From NCBI GenBank assembly GCA_963575645.1, contig OY754465.1, positions 53,343,901-53,407,900 on the forward strand: DNA of 64,000 bases, given 5' to 3'. This DNA comes from Xanthostigma xanthostigma (taxonomy: Eukaryota > Arthropoda > Insecta > Raphidioptera > Raphidiidae). Positions within the stretch are counted from its first letter, which is position 1; every line of letters begins with the position of its first letter. The translations under genes were made by a program, and so were the position numbers. This document shows, piece after piece, positions 11,199 to 22,900 of this stretch. Below the pieces are notes generated by a model, which worked only from the letters and a program-made list of their open reading frames with translations, did not search any database and was not told where the DNA came from.

Positions 11199-11545
11199 GA
11201 AGGGTAGAAGATAAAGAGAACCATCTCTGTGTATGAAAAGTATCCGTCAAAAAGAGTGAAATTAAGATGGCGCTACTGTAGGAAGAGTGTCAATTTCTCT
11301 CTGATGATTCTATAGGTTATATTTACCAAATAATGTTTGACTACGTAAGTTATTGTAGTATTATTTACTGTGAATATATTAACTCTAGTCGCCAAAAATA
11401 TAAATATTTCCTTTCAGCACACTTCACTTCGTCTACACTAGCGCCATTTTGGTACTTTTTGAACTATTATTTGACGTTTTCAGATGGACACTTTTTCAGT
11501 TTTACCCCCATATAAGATAGTTCTCCTTACCTCTACCCTCTATAG
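11199..11545. mobile_element. foldback MITE at the 3' end of Orai
   Basis: The arms carry AGGGTAGAAGATAAAGAGAA on the left and AGTTCTCCTTACCTCTACCC on the right. Inverted pairing continues through AAGATGGCGCTA against TAGCGCCATTTTGG. It starts about 34 bp after the Orai stop codon, so it probably lies in the 3' UTR and would make the message end fold on itself. Confidence 0.65.
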
Positions 11546-12287
11546 TTTGTTGAACACGCCTTTTGGGTATCTTTGGTGGCGCCGCCCTATTGATAAAATA
11601 GTGCAATACTGATATAACCTTTGGAAGTATTATCATGTATGGTTTATGATAGACTTGGACATTCTAGTTCAGTAAAAAGAGCGGTCAATTTAATTCTTAG
11701 CTCTTCCGAGAACTAGTTTGCTTTTATAGTTGGTTAGTTCGCTGTTACGGCGCTTCATATTCGAAGAAAGAAGATAAAAATAGAATAAAACAGTCAAACT
11801 TACATATAGTAGCGGAAATCAAAAAATATTTTGTAATTTTTATCCATGACTAGATGCTCGCCAAAGATACCCACAAGCTTTGCAGTTTTTTTACGATTTT
11901 TAAAGTTAAAAGGGACATTTGTGAAGTTTTTACAGTTGTGATTTTTATGAATTTATTTTGTATTTATGATAGTTACATTTTTATAATAAAATACATGATG
12001 TATTAATTTTTGTGAGATGACATGAAAAAAAGTTGATATTTTTTTATTTTATTGCAACTAGGGTGTAATGTATTCTTAGTGCTTGCCAAAATAGTTCAGA
12101 TATAATTTGAATGTATTGATCTTCCAGTTTCCTTTAGTTATCGGAAATATACTTCACGAAAATTTACTTAAAGTTGCACCATATACTACTCTGATAACTG
12201 TATACACTTGCACAACTTTAAAACTATTTACTTTGTATAGGTTATAAAATTATCTAATCTTGTTTTCACCTTTTTGCACAGACAATA
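11546..12287. other. intergenic / possible Orai 3' UTR
   Basis: No coding exon is visible. Several AATAAA-like signals occur (for example near 11985), so the Orai transcript could end within this stretch. Otherwise plain AT-rich sequence. Confidence 0.4.
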
Positions 12288-12516
12288 GCTCTGTTGCAAC
12301 CTCTCTGCGAACGGTAATACTATCGTCACAGTCATGCGCAGTAGCTAAAACGTGTTCCGAGCGAGATTAGAACGGTTTTAGAACTGTCTTTTAAGTCACA
12401 AAAAACAGTGCAAAGTCGACGCATGCGCACAAATCCGATACAAAACTGTTTAGTTTTAGCTACTGCGTGTTACTGTGACGATAAAATTATCGTTCGCAGA
12501 GAGGTTGGAACACAGC
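12288..12516. mobile_element. Tc1/mariner-type MITE (family B), copy 1
   Basis: The left end GCTCTGTTGCAACCTCTC pairs with the right end GAGAGGTTGGAACACAGC. Inward pairing continues through CGGTAATACTATCGTCACAGT. TA flanks both sides, as in Tc1/mariner insertions. Relatives: 16159-16306 (truncated), 20845-20987 and 26543-26679. Non-coding. Confidence 0.75.
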
Positions 12517-13538
12517 TAATATTATAATATATTAATTATTACTATTCCACTTTTATTATTGGTCATTATTCACATCATCTCGTTTTTAAATAATTGGTCT
12601 GCTCATGCGCATTAACTAAAACAAATGCGCATCAGAACAACTTAAAAGACAATGTGAATTGTGACAGACGTTATTTAACTAAGTTCAAATAAAGAGTACG
12701 TTGTATAAGCAACTAAATTTATCAATTTGGCATAATCTAGCGATGGATTAAAAAAAAAAAATGAACATGCGATAAACATGACAGTAGAGTTGATCATTAT
12801 CGAACATGGATGTCCTGACATCTACGTTCTTTCAATTAAAACTTATTTTATGATTATGCATTTTCTTAATGCATAACATTTTTTTTACATATGCAATAAA
12901 ATTACTGAGCAAAAACTCAGAAATTCATGTAGAAAATAAGAAAAATTAGTATTAGGTATTATTTTGAGTCTCGCTTGTTAAAAATTAGCATTAACCTTGG
13001 ATTTTTTTTTTTCATATTTTTGCTAAACAAAAATTCTCACTCGCTACAGAGGAAGAGCTGGCAGCAGATTCGAGTCGTCATTTCAAAAGTCCCAACACCC
13101 CAAAAATAATTTAGAAATAGAAAAAATTAGCTGTCCGTTTGTTCTGAAGATCTGTCAAAAAAAAAATAGGTATCTGTTTCGATTAGTTTTTGCATGTGAA
13201 ACCAAAAATAAACCAAAGCACGCTTGTCAGCTATCTAATTTCGTTTTGATAGATGTACAGAACAAAAGAACAGCTGATTTCCAAAATATTTTGGGGTAGT
13301 GTACCCCAGCCGTAGAAAATTGACAGAATCAAGTTTCAGTGTTCAGCGGGTATACAAGATTCAGTACCTACATTTTCACGCCTGTTGAAATGTTGCCAGC
13401 TCTTAGTTTATTAGACATACAGTCGAAAATTAGAAGCTAGTCAATATGAATACGCAAATGTTTCCAGTAATTCAGTACAGCATATTGAATGGTGTCAGAG
13501 GTATGCTTGGTGTACGATTTTCAATGCTAAATCTACTG
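12517..13538. other. intergenic, nothing recognised
   Basis: AT-rich sequence; no exon, RNA gene or bounded element could be supported. It may hold the 3' UTR of the minus-strand exon at 13539-13931. Confidence 0.4.
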
Positions 13539-13931
13539 TCAAGCAGCTCTGATCTTCTTGCAGAAACCACCATTTAAAATGTTCGTAAGGTTCGTTGGAA
13601 CTGGGACTGATTGTTCTTTTTCTTTTATTTCATTTGAGCCAATGAGAGATGAAGTAGAATTAATTCTGTGTCGACTCTTTGATGTTCGGTCAACAATATC
13701 TTTGGCCCTGAGCCGGCCCATCACAATCGTGTTTGGTGTAGGCAACAGTTGGCAGTTCCTTTGACCACGTGTAGTATTACATTTTTTTTTGTAAATGTTA
13801 GTATTTTGTTGCGTTGGATAATAGATAAACTCGTCTGTAATTACGGCACTATGCGGCCTTGTAAATCCCTCTACAGTCAGACTGACCAGTAGCACCAATA
13901 AGACAACAGTATATGGGCGTGTCTGATCGCT
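13539..13931 (-). CDS. putative secreted protein, 3'-terminal exon
   Basis: A continuous reading of about 130 codons ends in TGA at 13539-13541. On the minus strand it is preceded by a good acceptor (TTAGCTTGCAG) and has no ATG near its beginning, so it is likely the last exon of a spliced gene whose first exon I could not place. The first residues include a hydrophobic run, VVLLVLLVSLTVEG, followed by a polar region, which suggests a signal peptide. The mature part has four cysteines (two in KKKCNTTRGQRNCQ, one near the end), basic pairs and several NxT/S sites, and ends GGFCKKIRAA. I do not recognise the family; a small secreted or neuropeptide-like precursor is possible. It lies between Orai and MORN3. 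The length of open frame in such AT-rich DNA is the main support. Confidence 0.45.
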   Translation of the reverse strand, partial: SDQTRPYTVVLLVLLVSLTVEGFTRPHSAVITDEFIYYPTQQNTNIYKKKCNTTRGQRNCQLLPTPNTIVMGRLRAKDIVDRTSKSRHRINSTSSLIGSNEIKEKEQSVPVPTNLTNILNGGFCKKIRAA

Positions 13932-14422
13932 CTGCAAGCTAACACAATCTGCGCAGCTCGTCTGCGTGATTTAGTTATTGGTAGAGAACTGATTCTACTA
14001 TATGTATTCGTTTTAACAAACACACCAACGGTTTTTTTTTTCGTTAACTGCGTCATGACTTTTGTTGAGAGGGCATTGCGTTTAAACTAAAACAGTCTTT
14101 TTGTAGGTTAATTCGTTTCATCTCTGCATGGCTCCAATGTTTTGCAAATTTTATATTTATTTTTTAGTTTTAAATGATTTAATATGTAGATAGTAGATAT
14201 ACTAATATTGGTGATATCAGTTCTTTGGAAACCATTCCTTTAGTAACAAATTTTATAGGTTATAATTTTAAATCAATTGGTATAATCGTACTTATGAAAC
14301 GTGTAGTTTTAACTTTTAACCTGTTCAGTTAAAGAAAAATATATATGGAATTCAGTTTGCTCAATATATATTATAATACTATTCTTATAAGAATTAATTT
14401 ATTAATTCGATACCAGAGACGT
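13932..14422. other. intergenic, nothing recognised
   Basis: AT-rich sequence. The missing first exon of the minus-strand gene at 13.5-13.9 kb should lie upstream (to the right), but I see no convincing ATG exon here. Confidence 0.35.
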
Positions 14423-14714
14423 CGCCTTAATAATAAGCGACTTCGATGCTTCCGCAACTAAGGTGTCCATTCATCAGGATTTCGCCTCACATGTCAGGCA
14501 TTTTACAGTTATGTCAGATTTCAGGCTAGATTTTGAAGTGAACGTATGGTATACCAGGATGTCTAGCAACCGGGATATCCAAATGAAAACAACTTTGTAG
14601 CAATCAGATATCTGTCCGCGTCTTGATATTTCTGGTGGCAAAAATTCTATTTGAAACAATGTCCTTGAAAAGGCGTAGAGTCGCGATGACGTCGAAGTCG
14701 CTTATTACTGGCAA
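14423..14714. mobile_element. foldback MITE
   Basis: The left end carries TTAATAATAAGCGACTTCGA and the right end TCGAAGTCGCTTATTACTGG, inverted. The 61-codon open frame on the minus strand inside it (14474-14659) has no known similarity and is taken as spurious. Confidence 0.6.
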
Positions 14715-15421
14715 AATTTCAATAAAACGTCTCAATTATACCAAGTTCTAACGTAATTTGTGTAGTTGGTTCGTTGGTTTCTTTTTTTTTAATAAGGGGC
14801 GCATGCGTAGGTACAAAATAGCCTATGCACGAGTGCTTCTCCATCCTTTTGACGAAAATCTTCAAAAAGAAGAATTCAACGTAACCGTCAAATATAAACG
14901 GACTTTGCAATGTTAAAAATATTGTTAGATGTATATTTAAAAAAATTTATTTTTGTAAATGTCTCGAGTTATGTTATTTTCAATATCTCGTTTCGGTTTT
15001 AGAAATCAATTTTTTTTTTGTAAATTGATAAACAAAGCGCAATTCACGACACTTGTAAGAATTAAGAAATGACAATGAGATCTGTAAACATTTTCTTATG
15101 ATTTTTTCTCTCTTTTAGTGACAAAAAATTCTTTTAATATTTATATTTTAATTCTGAAATATATGTATATATAAAAACAAACAATAAATCGATAAGACTA
15201 TATATATTTTTTTAGTGCCTTTAATGATTTCATTTAATAGATTACATCAATTTGACTGCTTAAATGTACATTTTCTATTATTGACGCTTCGCTTAGGTGT
15301 CCAGATAATACTCTGCTTTCCTTGTTGCGTATTACATTCATCGTATATAACAGCATATCCTGTAAACATTAATTAGTGTATTTGCCATAAGGCACTTACA
15401 CTATTGGCGTCGGTCGGATGG

Positions 15422-15505
15422 CGGGACCTAGGGGTCGGACCAAAATTTCTCGACGTTTCATAACTTTCTAAGAAGTTTGGCACCATTTTTGGAAATGTTT
15501 ATATA

Positions 15506-15571
<66 letters not shown>

Positions 15572-16090
15572 ACCACGATAACTCTCGACAGACTTAATCG
15601 ATTTAAACGAAATTTGGTCCACATGTTGGAATCCATCATCGCAAGAAGCCTATTTAAAATGGGCCCGATCGGGCCATTTTAAGGGGGGTATTTAGGGGTT
15701 GAAAAATGTTTTTGGGCCCAAAAGTACGGAAAAAATTTTCAGAATCACTTCAAATTTGAAATTTAACCCTTTAGTAATTATTGAAATGTGCTGCTAAAAT
15801 TTAAATAAAATCGGCCCGACAGGACCGGACTTATAAATTTTATGAAAACGCAAGTTTACTGATATGGATTTACATACTGAAGGGTGTATATAATTTGGTA
15901 CAGATGTTGAATTGGTATGTAGTATTGAAATTAAGTAAAAAAATGTTGTTTTAAGGGGTGTATTAGAGGGTAATTTTTTTTATTTTGTCCAAAAACAAAG
16001 TTAAGTTCATACAATAGAGCCACACTGCTTATAAAAGCAAATACACTATATTGTCGGCAGGGTTTCGCACTGCGACCCGAGTTTTTATTA
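15422..16090. repeat. dispersed repeat, copy 2 (longer)
   Basis: Second copy of the repeat at 3199-3725. It includes a (TA)n tract at about 15500-15566 followed by GTGTGACCACGATAACTCTC, which are absent from copy 1. Right-hand parts match closely down to CACTGCGACCCGAG. Non-coding; class unknown. Confidence 0.7.
15500..15566. repeat. (TA)n microsatellite
   Basis: Alternating TA with a few G and T interruptions, inside the dispersed repeat at 15422-16090. Confidence 0.85.
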
Positions 16091-16158
16091 CTTAAAATCA
16101 GTGTTTTTCTATATATACTATAGATCGTAAACTCTAGAGTCTAGGCAGTGATTTATTA

Positions 16159-16306
16159 GCTTTGTTCCAACCTCTCTGCGAGCGGTATTATTATCGTCAA
16201 TCATGCGCAATAACTAAAACGTGTTCCAACCGAGATTAGAACGGTTCTAGAACTGTCCTTTAAGCCACAAAACAGTGCAAAGTCGGCGCATGCGCACAAA
16301 AACGCA
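16159..16306. mobile_element. truncated family B MITE
   Basis: It begins GCTTTGTTCCAACCTCTC after TA and follows the left part of the 12288-12516 element through CATGCGCAATAACTAAAACG and GTCGGCGCATGCGCACA. It breaks off before the right terminal repeat. Confidence 0.6.
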
Positions 16307-16336
16307 GTTTCGTTTACGTGTGTGAAGTTAGCATCT

Positions 16337-16562
16337 CAAGTGTCAGCATCTCACAAATAAACCGCATATAAACTGGCATCCCGCATAGTTCTACAGTTCT
16401 TAACAAGGTTTAACAATAGTTCCGTCAATTTTACTATCGAAACCGCATTTTGAAAAAATGAGATGCTAACTTCGCAAATCGAATTTTTCAAGTGTCAGCA
16501 TCTCACAAATAAACTGCATATAAACTGGCACCCCGCATAGTTCTACAGTTCTTGACAAAGTT
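16337..16562. repeat. ~74-bp direct duplication flanking MORN3 3' end
   Basis: Two near-identical blocks, 16337-16410 and 16489-16562, share TGTCAGCATCTCACAAATAA, GCATATAAACTGGCA and CGCATAGTTCTACAGTTCTT. Between them lie inverted TAGCATCTCA / TGAGATGCTA motifs. The second copy contains the in-frame TAG (16543-16545) that ends MORN3 if its last exon is read through. Confidence 0.75.
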
Positions 16563-19477
16563 CCAGAATGACAGATTTAAGACTTACTTTTCTTATGGCA
16601 TAATAAGTCGGATCAACAGCGGACTGTTTATAGGGAATATCCACCATGGTACTGCATTTGGCTATATCCTCGTGCCATACACCTTCTTGCACCTGTCCGC
16701 TATCGAGGTGATAAAATCGGCCTCTGCCGTGTTTCAAGTCAAGTTCCCAAGAACCTTCATAGCGATTACCGTTCACTACAAAATTAATATAAACGATTTT
16801 TTAGGTCACTGACTGTCGGAATCATCTGGCAACCTTTGAAGCGTAGCGAGATTTGACGAATCACCAATGGTAGCGCGCGGCATGTGGGATATAATATTAA
16901 AAAGTCGTTTTTAATTAATAGTAATAACATTTAATGTCAATTTTATTTTGACTTCGTACAAATCTATACTAATATAAAGAGGTAAAGTTTGTAAGTTTGG
17001 ATGTAGGAGGTAATCTTCGAAACTACTCATCCGATTAAAAACATTTTTCACCAATATTTAGAATGGACGGGATGGTTATATATTGTGTTAAAATAAAAGC
17101 GCCTTTTGTGGAGACCAATTTTGCAACGTAAGTCGACGAAAAAACGATGGCAATTTATAAATTCGGGTGAAATCTGACCGAGCCGCTAGTACGGTATAAA
17201 ACAATTATGGGCCACCTCCTAGTACTTGTTTAGCAGTCGTAAGATTGCGTAACATGGCTATGACATCAGCTCTCGACCTAGCGGCATTTATAACATCAAG
17301 TTTTCCTATCAAAGCAGGTAGTAATTCACTTACGTCAAGTTGAAATAAATAACACTAGCGTGACCTGTGCGAATTATTCGCACTAAATAAGTATAATAAT
17401 TATCACTTTACAAAATTACTTTTTAAATATGATTGCAGGTATTCAATTCGTTTCTAATTTTGCACACTGCTTATAACGTTCTTCTTTTTGTTGTATTACA
17501 ATATGAAGTTCAGATGACAGATCGAAAAAATATTTTACTAAAATTGTCATATAAAGGCGCAAGTAGCAAAAGCGTTGAGCTAAGCCGTCAGATGGCATCA
17601 TGCAGCATTGCTGTGACATTGTTCAGCGTTGCCCGTCAGATGTCAGTATGCAGTATTTACAATATGAAGGTCAGATGACAGATCGAAGATTTGACGTTGT
17701 TTCAAAATTATAACCGTCAGATGGCAGACGTTGTTTAGCGTTGCTGTTAATTAATTAATTTACAAAAACAAAAGCAATAATAAATTTTTTAGTTGTCGAT
17801 GTCAGTAGAGCAAGCAATTATCTGTAAAATGATATATAATTTATGTGGAGAAATTGTGTGGTTTTTTCTAAAAAGGGAGGCAAACATCTTTAACCTTAGC
17901 GTATTAATATATATGATAACATTAAGTTCTTACCTGAATTTAACGGTAGGCTGAAAAAAGGTGCAACACAAACAGAAGCGCCCGGCTATTTGATAGTAAT
18001 AAGAACGGTGTTGCGCGGTGTCTCTGAGCAGTGCCGTAATTAGAACGGTGCCCAGGCACAGGGCGCAGAAATGACCAAACCAGGACCGAGTTTTGGGTTT
18101 TTAAGGGCGCAGTTATAGAAGCTCGCAACCGGGCGCATAAAAGGCTAGTTACGGCACTGTCTCTGAGAGCTTACAAACAAATCATGCGTACTAATAAATC
18201 TAGTATCTGACCGAGAAATTAAGATCTTGCGGTCTCACAGACCGAGCTCCACATCCGGAGGTTTAGAACCGGTCCGTTACTTTTTACAGACTAAGTATGA
18301 CCCGATCGGGCGATCCACGCATTCGAATTATGACATTCACGACCAATCCGTTAAGCTACAACGTTTATTTTGTTTTCGACAACCAGACAACACATTTTTA
18401 CCTTGCACAAAGATTCCTAGTCCGTGACGATTGCCTCGTTTCCAGTCACCTTGATAAAAGGATCCGTCCGCGTACCACATAGTTCCGAATCCATGCTTCT
18501 TACTATTTTTCCACCAACCGATGTAGACCCCTCCATCCGGATAATGTTTCATACCATATCCGTGATAATGTCCATTTTTCCAATCGCCGGCATAGTCCAA
18601 CACGTAAGTGAGATCCTCTTTTTGAAGTGCTAGCGTTCCATATCCGTGCCGATAGCTTCTTTCCCAGTCTCCTTCATAAAGTTTTCCTGTTTGTGTCCAT
18701 CGGGATCCTTTGCCTAGGAAAATTTAAACATTTTTTTTTATTGACATGATAACGTCTTATAAATTGATGAAACACCAGCTGCACGCACGAAAAAGTGTAA
18801 CGTTCCACCTGACCCTGTGCGTGCAAGCGAGAGTGCAGTATGCTTCACAAAACACACATTTGTTTTGTAGTATGCTTCGGCCCAAGTTTGACAGCTACTA
18901 AAATTTAGGTTATGTATTATGATATCGAGCGGAATACGTTATCACGTAAAACTATCGTCCGTAAACCGACTTTACAGACAACCAATTTTTTTTCATCAAT
19001 ATCATACGATCTCTATTTTTTGGTTGACTAACCATAGCATAATTTCAAATCAAAAATTCCGTTTTTATTTAAAATGCTATAAACTATTTCTCAGTAAAAG
19101 TTTTCAGCTCTTCATTCACTACATCCGAAATTGTGTACTAGCGGAGACAAACTACAAACTGTTTTAAATAGACAAGCAGTTAATTATTTAAAATAATGTT
19201 TAAAATATGATTTGTTGGCTCCGTTGTCTGCAACACAGAGTATGAAGGAATCAAATCTTCTCTACTTTTAATCAGATTTAAACAGATGCTCTACTTAAAA
19301 TATAATAAAAACTTCTGAAGAAGATTACAAACCTTCCATGCAATTACGGTTCCAATCTCCAATATAATTATGGCCTCTTACGCCAACAATGGCATGCCTA
19401 AAACCAGTTTTTAATGTTAATTTTTCCCATTGCCTCCAAGGTGGTGGTTTCCTAATGTTACTTTTAAGAAACGGCAT
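16543..19477 (-). CDS. MORN3: MORN repeat-containing protein 3
   Basis: MORN-repeat scaffold protein; mammalian MORN3 is testis- and sperm-enriched, and the insect role is not known from sequence. Coding exons run 19477-19333, 18713-18402 and 16775-16588, extended to 16543 if read through. Junctions are in frame (phases 1 and 1). Repeats include LYEGDWERSYRHGYGTL, YAGDWKNGHYHGYGMKHY, YIGWWKNSKKHGFGTMWY, FYQGDWKRGNRHGLGIF and RYEGSWELDLKHGRGRFYHL. The segment HLDSGQVQEGVWHEDIAKC matches the C-terminal signature of MORN3 as opposed to other MORN proteins. After Lys215 a strong donor (AAA|gtaagt, 16587) competes with read-through of 14 more codons to a TAG; read-through gives 229 residues, near the usual ~240. 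No clear further exon was found between 14 and 16.5 kb. It shares a short divergent promoter region with ZCCHC8. Confidence 0.9.
16963..17189 (+). mobile_element. short non-autonomous Helitron
   Basis: It starts TCTATACTAATATAAAGAGG after A and ends GAGCCGCTAG before T. The body matches 5855-6048 and carries AAACTACTCATCCGATT. It lies in the MORN3 intron between exons 2 and 3. Confidence 0.75.
17499..17690. repeat. imperfect internal repeats in MORN3 intron
   Basis: ACAATATGAAGTTCAGATGA (near 17499) recurs as ACAATATGAAGGTCAGATGA (near 17659). Variants of CCGTCAGATGGCA recur between and after them. Non-coding. Confidence 0.5.
18029..18159. mobile_element. hAT MITE with perfect 8-bp TSD
   Basis: The ends CAGTGCCGTAATTAG and CTAGTTACGGCACTG are inverted. 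The flanks are an exact TCTCTGAG duplication (18021-18028 and 18160-18167). At 131 bp it is non-coding. It lies in the MORN3 intron between exons 2 and 3; the clean duplication points to a fairly recent insertion. Confidence 0.88.
18741..18993 (+). mobile_element. MITE family A, copy 3
   Basis: The left end TTGACATGATAACGTCTT and the right end TTTACAGACAACCAATTT match the 8821-9031 copy. It contains both the GTTTGACAGCTACT and the GATATCGAGCGGAATACG segments. It sits in MORN3 intron 1, only about 30 bp upstream (in gene sense) of the exon 2 acceptor. Confidence 0.75.
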
Positions 19478-19915
19478 TTTGAATAAGAATTTAGTTACAT
19501 AACAAATTACAAAATATTGAAATGTTTGATCAATCAAATAAAAGATTAAAAAAAATTTATATGTCAAATCAAAATATCCCGGGTGTACATAAAAAATTTT
19601 AGCCGATAAATTAGCGATCGCACCATTAGGGTAGGAGCGTCGTTTCCACAGTTTCCTTTTTATTTGTTTTCATTTTTTGACTTTGAATGACGGTTGTCTG
19701 ATTTGACATTTGAAGATTTGTGAGATATTTGCGATAGTATAAATTGTAAAATACATTAATAACCGGAAGATGATGCAATTTGTGACTTTTTAAGCCTTTA
19801 TTGTATAAATGGCTGACACATAATAAGTGTGTCAAGAAAGCTAGGTTAGAACATAATTTTGATTACTAAGAACTTTTGCCTGTAAATAGTACAAAAAAAC
19901 CAATTTCGAATCGTA
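19478..19915. promoter_or_regulatory. divergent MORN3/ZCCHC8 promoter region
   Basis: The two start codons (19477 minus, 19916 plus) are 438 bp apart and point away from each other, so both 5' UTRs and promoters must fit here unless upstream exons exist. An ETS-like AACCGGAAG occurs near 19760. No TATA box stands out for either gene. Confidence 0.5.
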
Positions 19916-22900
19916 ATGGAAATCGATTTAAGAAATAAGTTATCCCGGAGAAAACGTCAACGACTGTTGAACGATGACATATTTGAATTAAGCCAAAACG
20001 ATAGAGACGACTCTATAAGTCCAGATATAGAAAATATGTGCAAATTAACCAAAACGATTACAAATGATTACGCATTACACCGAAGAGAGCGTTCATTAGA
20101 TGGTAGTGAAGAAGGTGAAATACACAATGAAACCGAAGTACAGAAGGCTCGAGTAACTGGACCAACCGACCGACAAATCGATTCTGAACTTCCACTTTTT
20201 CATATTACGTGTAAAAATAAAGATACACTCAATACTTACGAAGATGAACTGAGAAAATTTTTAATAGACTTAGTTAAACGAAAAACAGGAAAAGAATTGC
20301 GTGATTCAGATTTGATTATCGAATCACAAAAAGAAAAAGTTACAAGTGCATTCGATCACGAAAAGAGAGTCGAAATTGATAATTGCGCAGGACTATCAGA
20401 TGTGTCCAATGAGGCTTGTGTAATTCCAAAGTCGGAAGTTTTAGCTGCTGAATCTTTATTCATCGTAGATACTGATAGCAAAACTTCGAAAAACTCGTGT
20501 GAGATACCTTTGTATGATCAGCTCACAAATGAGATTGGATTTACGCCATTGGAACCAGTAAATAAAAATAAAATACAAAATTGTTGCTTTAACTGTGACG
20601 GAGATCATTCGTTAAGAGATTGCCCAAATTCAAAAAATTACAATAAAATTAATGAAGCCAGAAGACAGTTTGCTGCGAAAACAAATTCCTACAAAGTCAG
20701 GTACTTGATTATAATAAACGTTCGTTAATAGATCTAATGAAATTTTAACCGCTGTTAAAAATTACTAATAAAAAATTTAAAATTTGATCGAATTCCCAAA
20801 AGAAATGATTAACGGGTGAACTACCATAATGATAAATTGAAATAAGCTCTGTTCCAACCTCTGTGCGGACGGCAACAGAAACGTCACCGTCATGCGCAGT
20901 AACTAAAACGAAACTGTATCGGTTTTTGAGCTATTGCGCAAGAATGTGACGGTTTGGTTACCATTCGCAGAGAGGTTAGAACAGAGCTATAAGTACATCG
21001 TATATAAATTTATTTGTAAAATGAAACTATGTTATTCGCACCAACTCAATGATATCACATTTCAGTCGTTACCACTGCGAACAAGAAGACAAGTATTCAC
21101 ATTTCAAACCTGGACGCATAAGTGAAAATTTGCGACGAGCGCTACGTTTACATAAAAACGAACTGCCAACGTATATTTATCGTATGAGAACGCTCGGTTA
21201 TCCTCCGGGATGGTTAGAAGAAGCGCGCGTTTCTACTTCTGGACTAGTAATAATCACCGATGAAAACAACGTCGATGAATCGGTTCCCAAAGAAACGTTC
21301 AATATGGAAAAAATTATTGATTATCCCGGTTTCAATGTGCCTGCGGGTTCCAAAACTAGAGATGTAATTATTGCTTTTGTTTTTTTTTTTGCTTTTTAAT
21401 AGGTTTATTTGTTGGTCAAGTCCTAGAACGTTCTAGAACGTATTTATTATTGAAAATGGTCCCGAGTGTTTCAGTTTTTGCTAGCAGGGGATATAATCAA
21501 TCCTAATAATACTAATTCTTGACCATAAGCAGTAAGTTTAAACAGACCAAAGAGTCCGAGAATTTGACCAACAAACATGTAATTCTAACAGTCCGAGGTG
21601 TCTTGTTGTGCCAATAAACGCTTTAGAACTGATAGAATCAGTTCAGAACCGCACCAATATTTCTAATAAAGCAGGGTGACAAACATAAAAATATGAATTT
21701 GTTTTTTTTTTCAGGAATATAAATATTTTGGTTGTCCTCCCCAACAACATTTCCAGAGTAAAGAACTAATGATACAACATTTGAAATCACTGTCAGAGGA
21801 ACAAAAGAAAGTCAATCCGATCGAAAAATCCGTCGATACAAACGCATCTTCGACAGATATGGAAGTCGAAGAAGATAATATACATGCGGCTCAGCAGTCT
21901 TCAGTTTCATTGCAATACGATCAAGTCCAACATTTACCTTGTCAGCCTCAAACGTTTGGTCCTTTTCTTCCCATAGGAATTTTCCCACCACTTTCGGAAA
22001 TCCCACCTCCACCACTTGGAGTTCCACCACCGTTGCCTAGAAGTTCGTCTCCACAATATTCAGAACTTCACCCTCCGCCGCCTGGAGTTTCACCTGTGAA
22101 GACTTGTGACTTTCCTCCTCCACCACCTGGAGTTTCACCTTTGAAGACCTCTGACTTTCCTCCTCCACCGCCTGGAGTTTCACCTTTGAAGACGCCGCCG
22201 TTTGAGAATCCACCCCAAAAACAAACTGGAATTGTACCTCCACCGCCTCCTGATATCCCACCCCCGCCGCCTACTGAAATCCCACCTCCGCCGCCTTCAG
22301 AAAAATTGTCCCCAGTTCTGTCTGTGTCTGAAATTCCGTTTCCTAATGATATTCCACTACCGCCCCAACCTGCAGACAAATTACCTGGTCCTCCAGCTAC
22401 AAAGAACATGTCCGTCATATTGACCAGAATATCGACAGATTCAGCGGGAGTTTACGATGTAGAGAATAGTCCTATTCACCACGAATGCTGTTCAGAACAG
22501 TCTAATTCCGAAACGATTAAGACACCGTTAGAATCGCCACTAGACATAAGTGACAATATTGACACTTTGTCCTTTACGGTAAAAACATTTTTTTTTTTAA
22601 TTTCATATCAATAATACGTAAAAACACGGAATTTTGTTCATTTAAGGTAGTACGAGCACCAAGGCAACTTTAAACAAAAGACTTGATTTTTTTTCTTATA
22701 TTTCGGTAGATGGATGATATGTTTTCATTGATTTCTCCAAAACTAGTAGGTGGAAATTAAAAAAAAAAACTATTTAAATTAAAGTTAAAACTTTAATAAA
22801 TTATTGAAAACAAAAAAAACCGTTTTGCCCGACTATTAATATTAAAATCTTTTTAATTAGTCGGGCACAACGGGTTTTTTTTGTTTTCAATATTTTATTA

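Noticed and set aside
14474-14659. Possible last exon of MORN3
   Set aside because: The stretch lies inside a foldback MITE and does not resemble the MORN3 C-terminus.
22037-22418. Minus-strand glycine-rich frame opposite ZCCHC8 exon 3
   Set aside because: It is the antisense of the proline-rich repeats and has no independent support.
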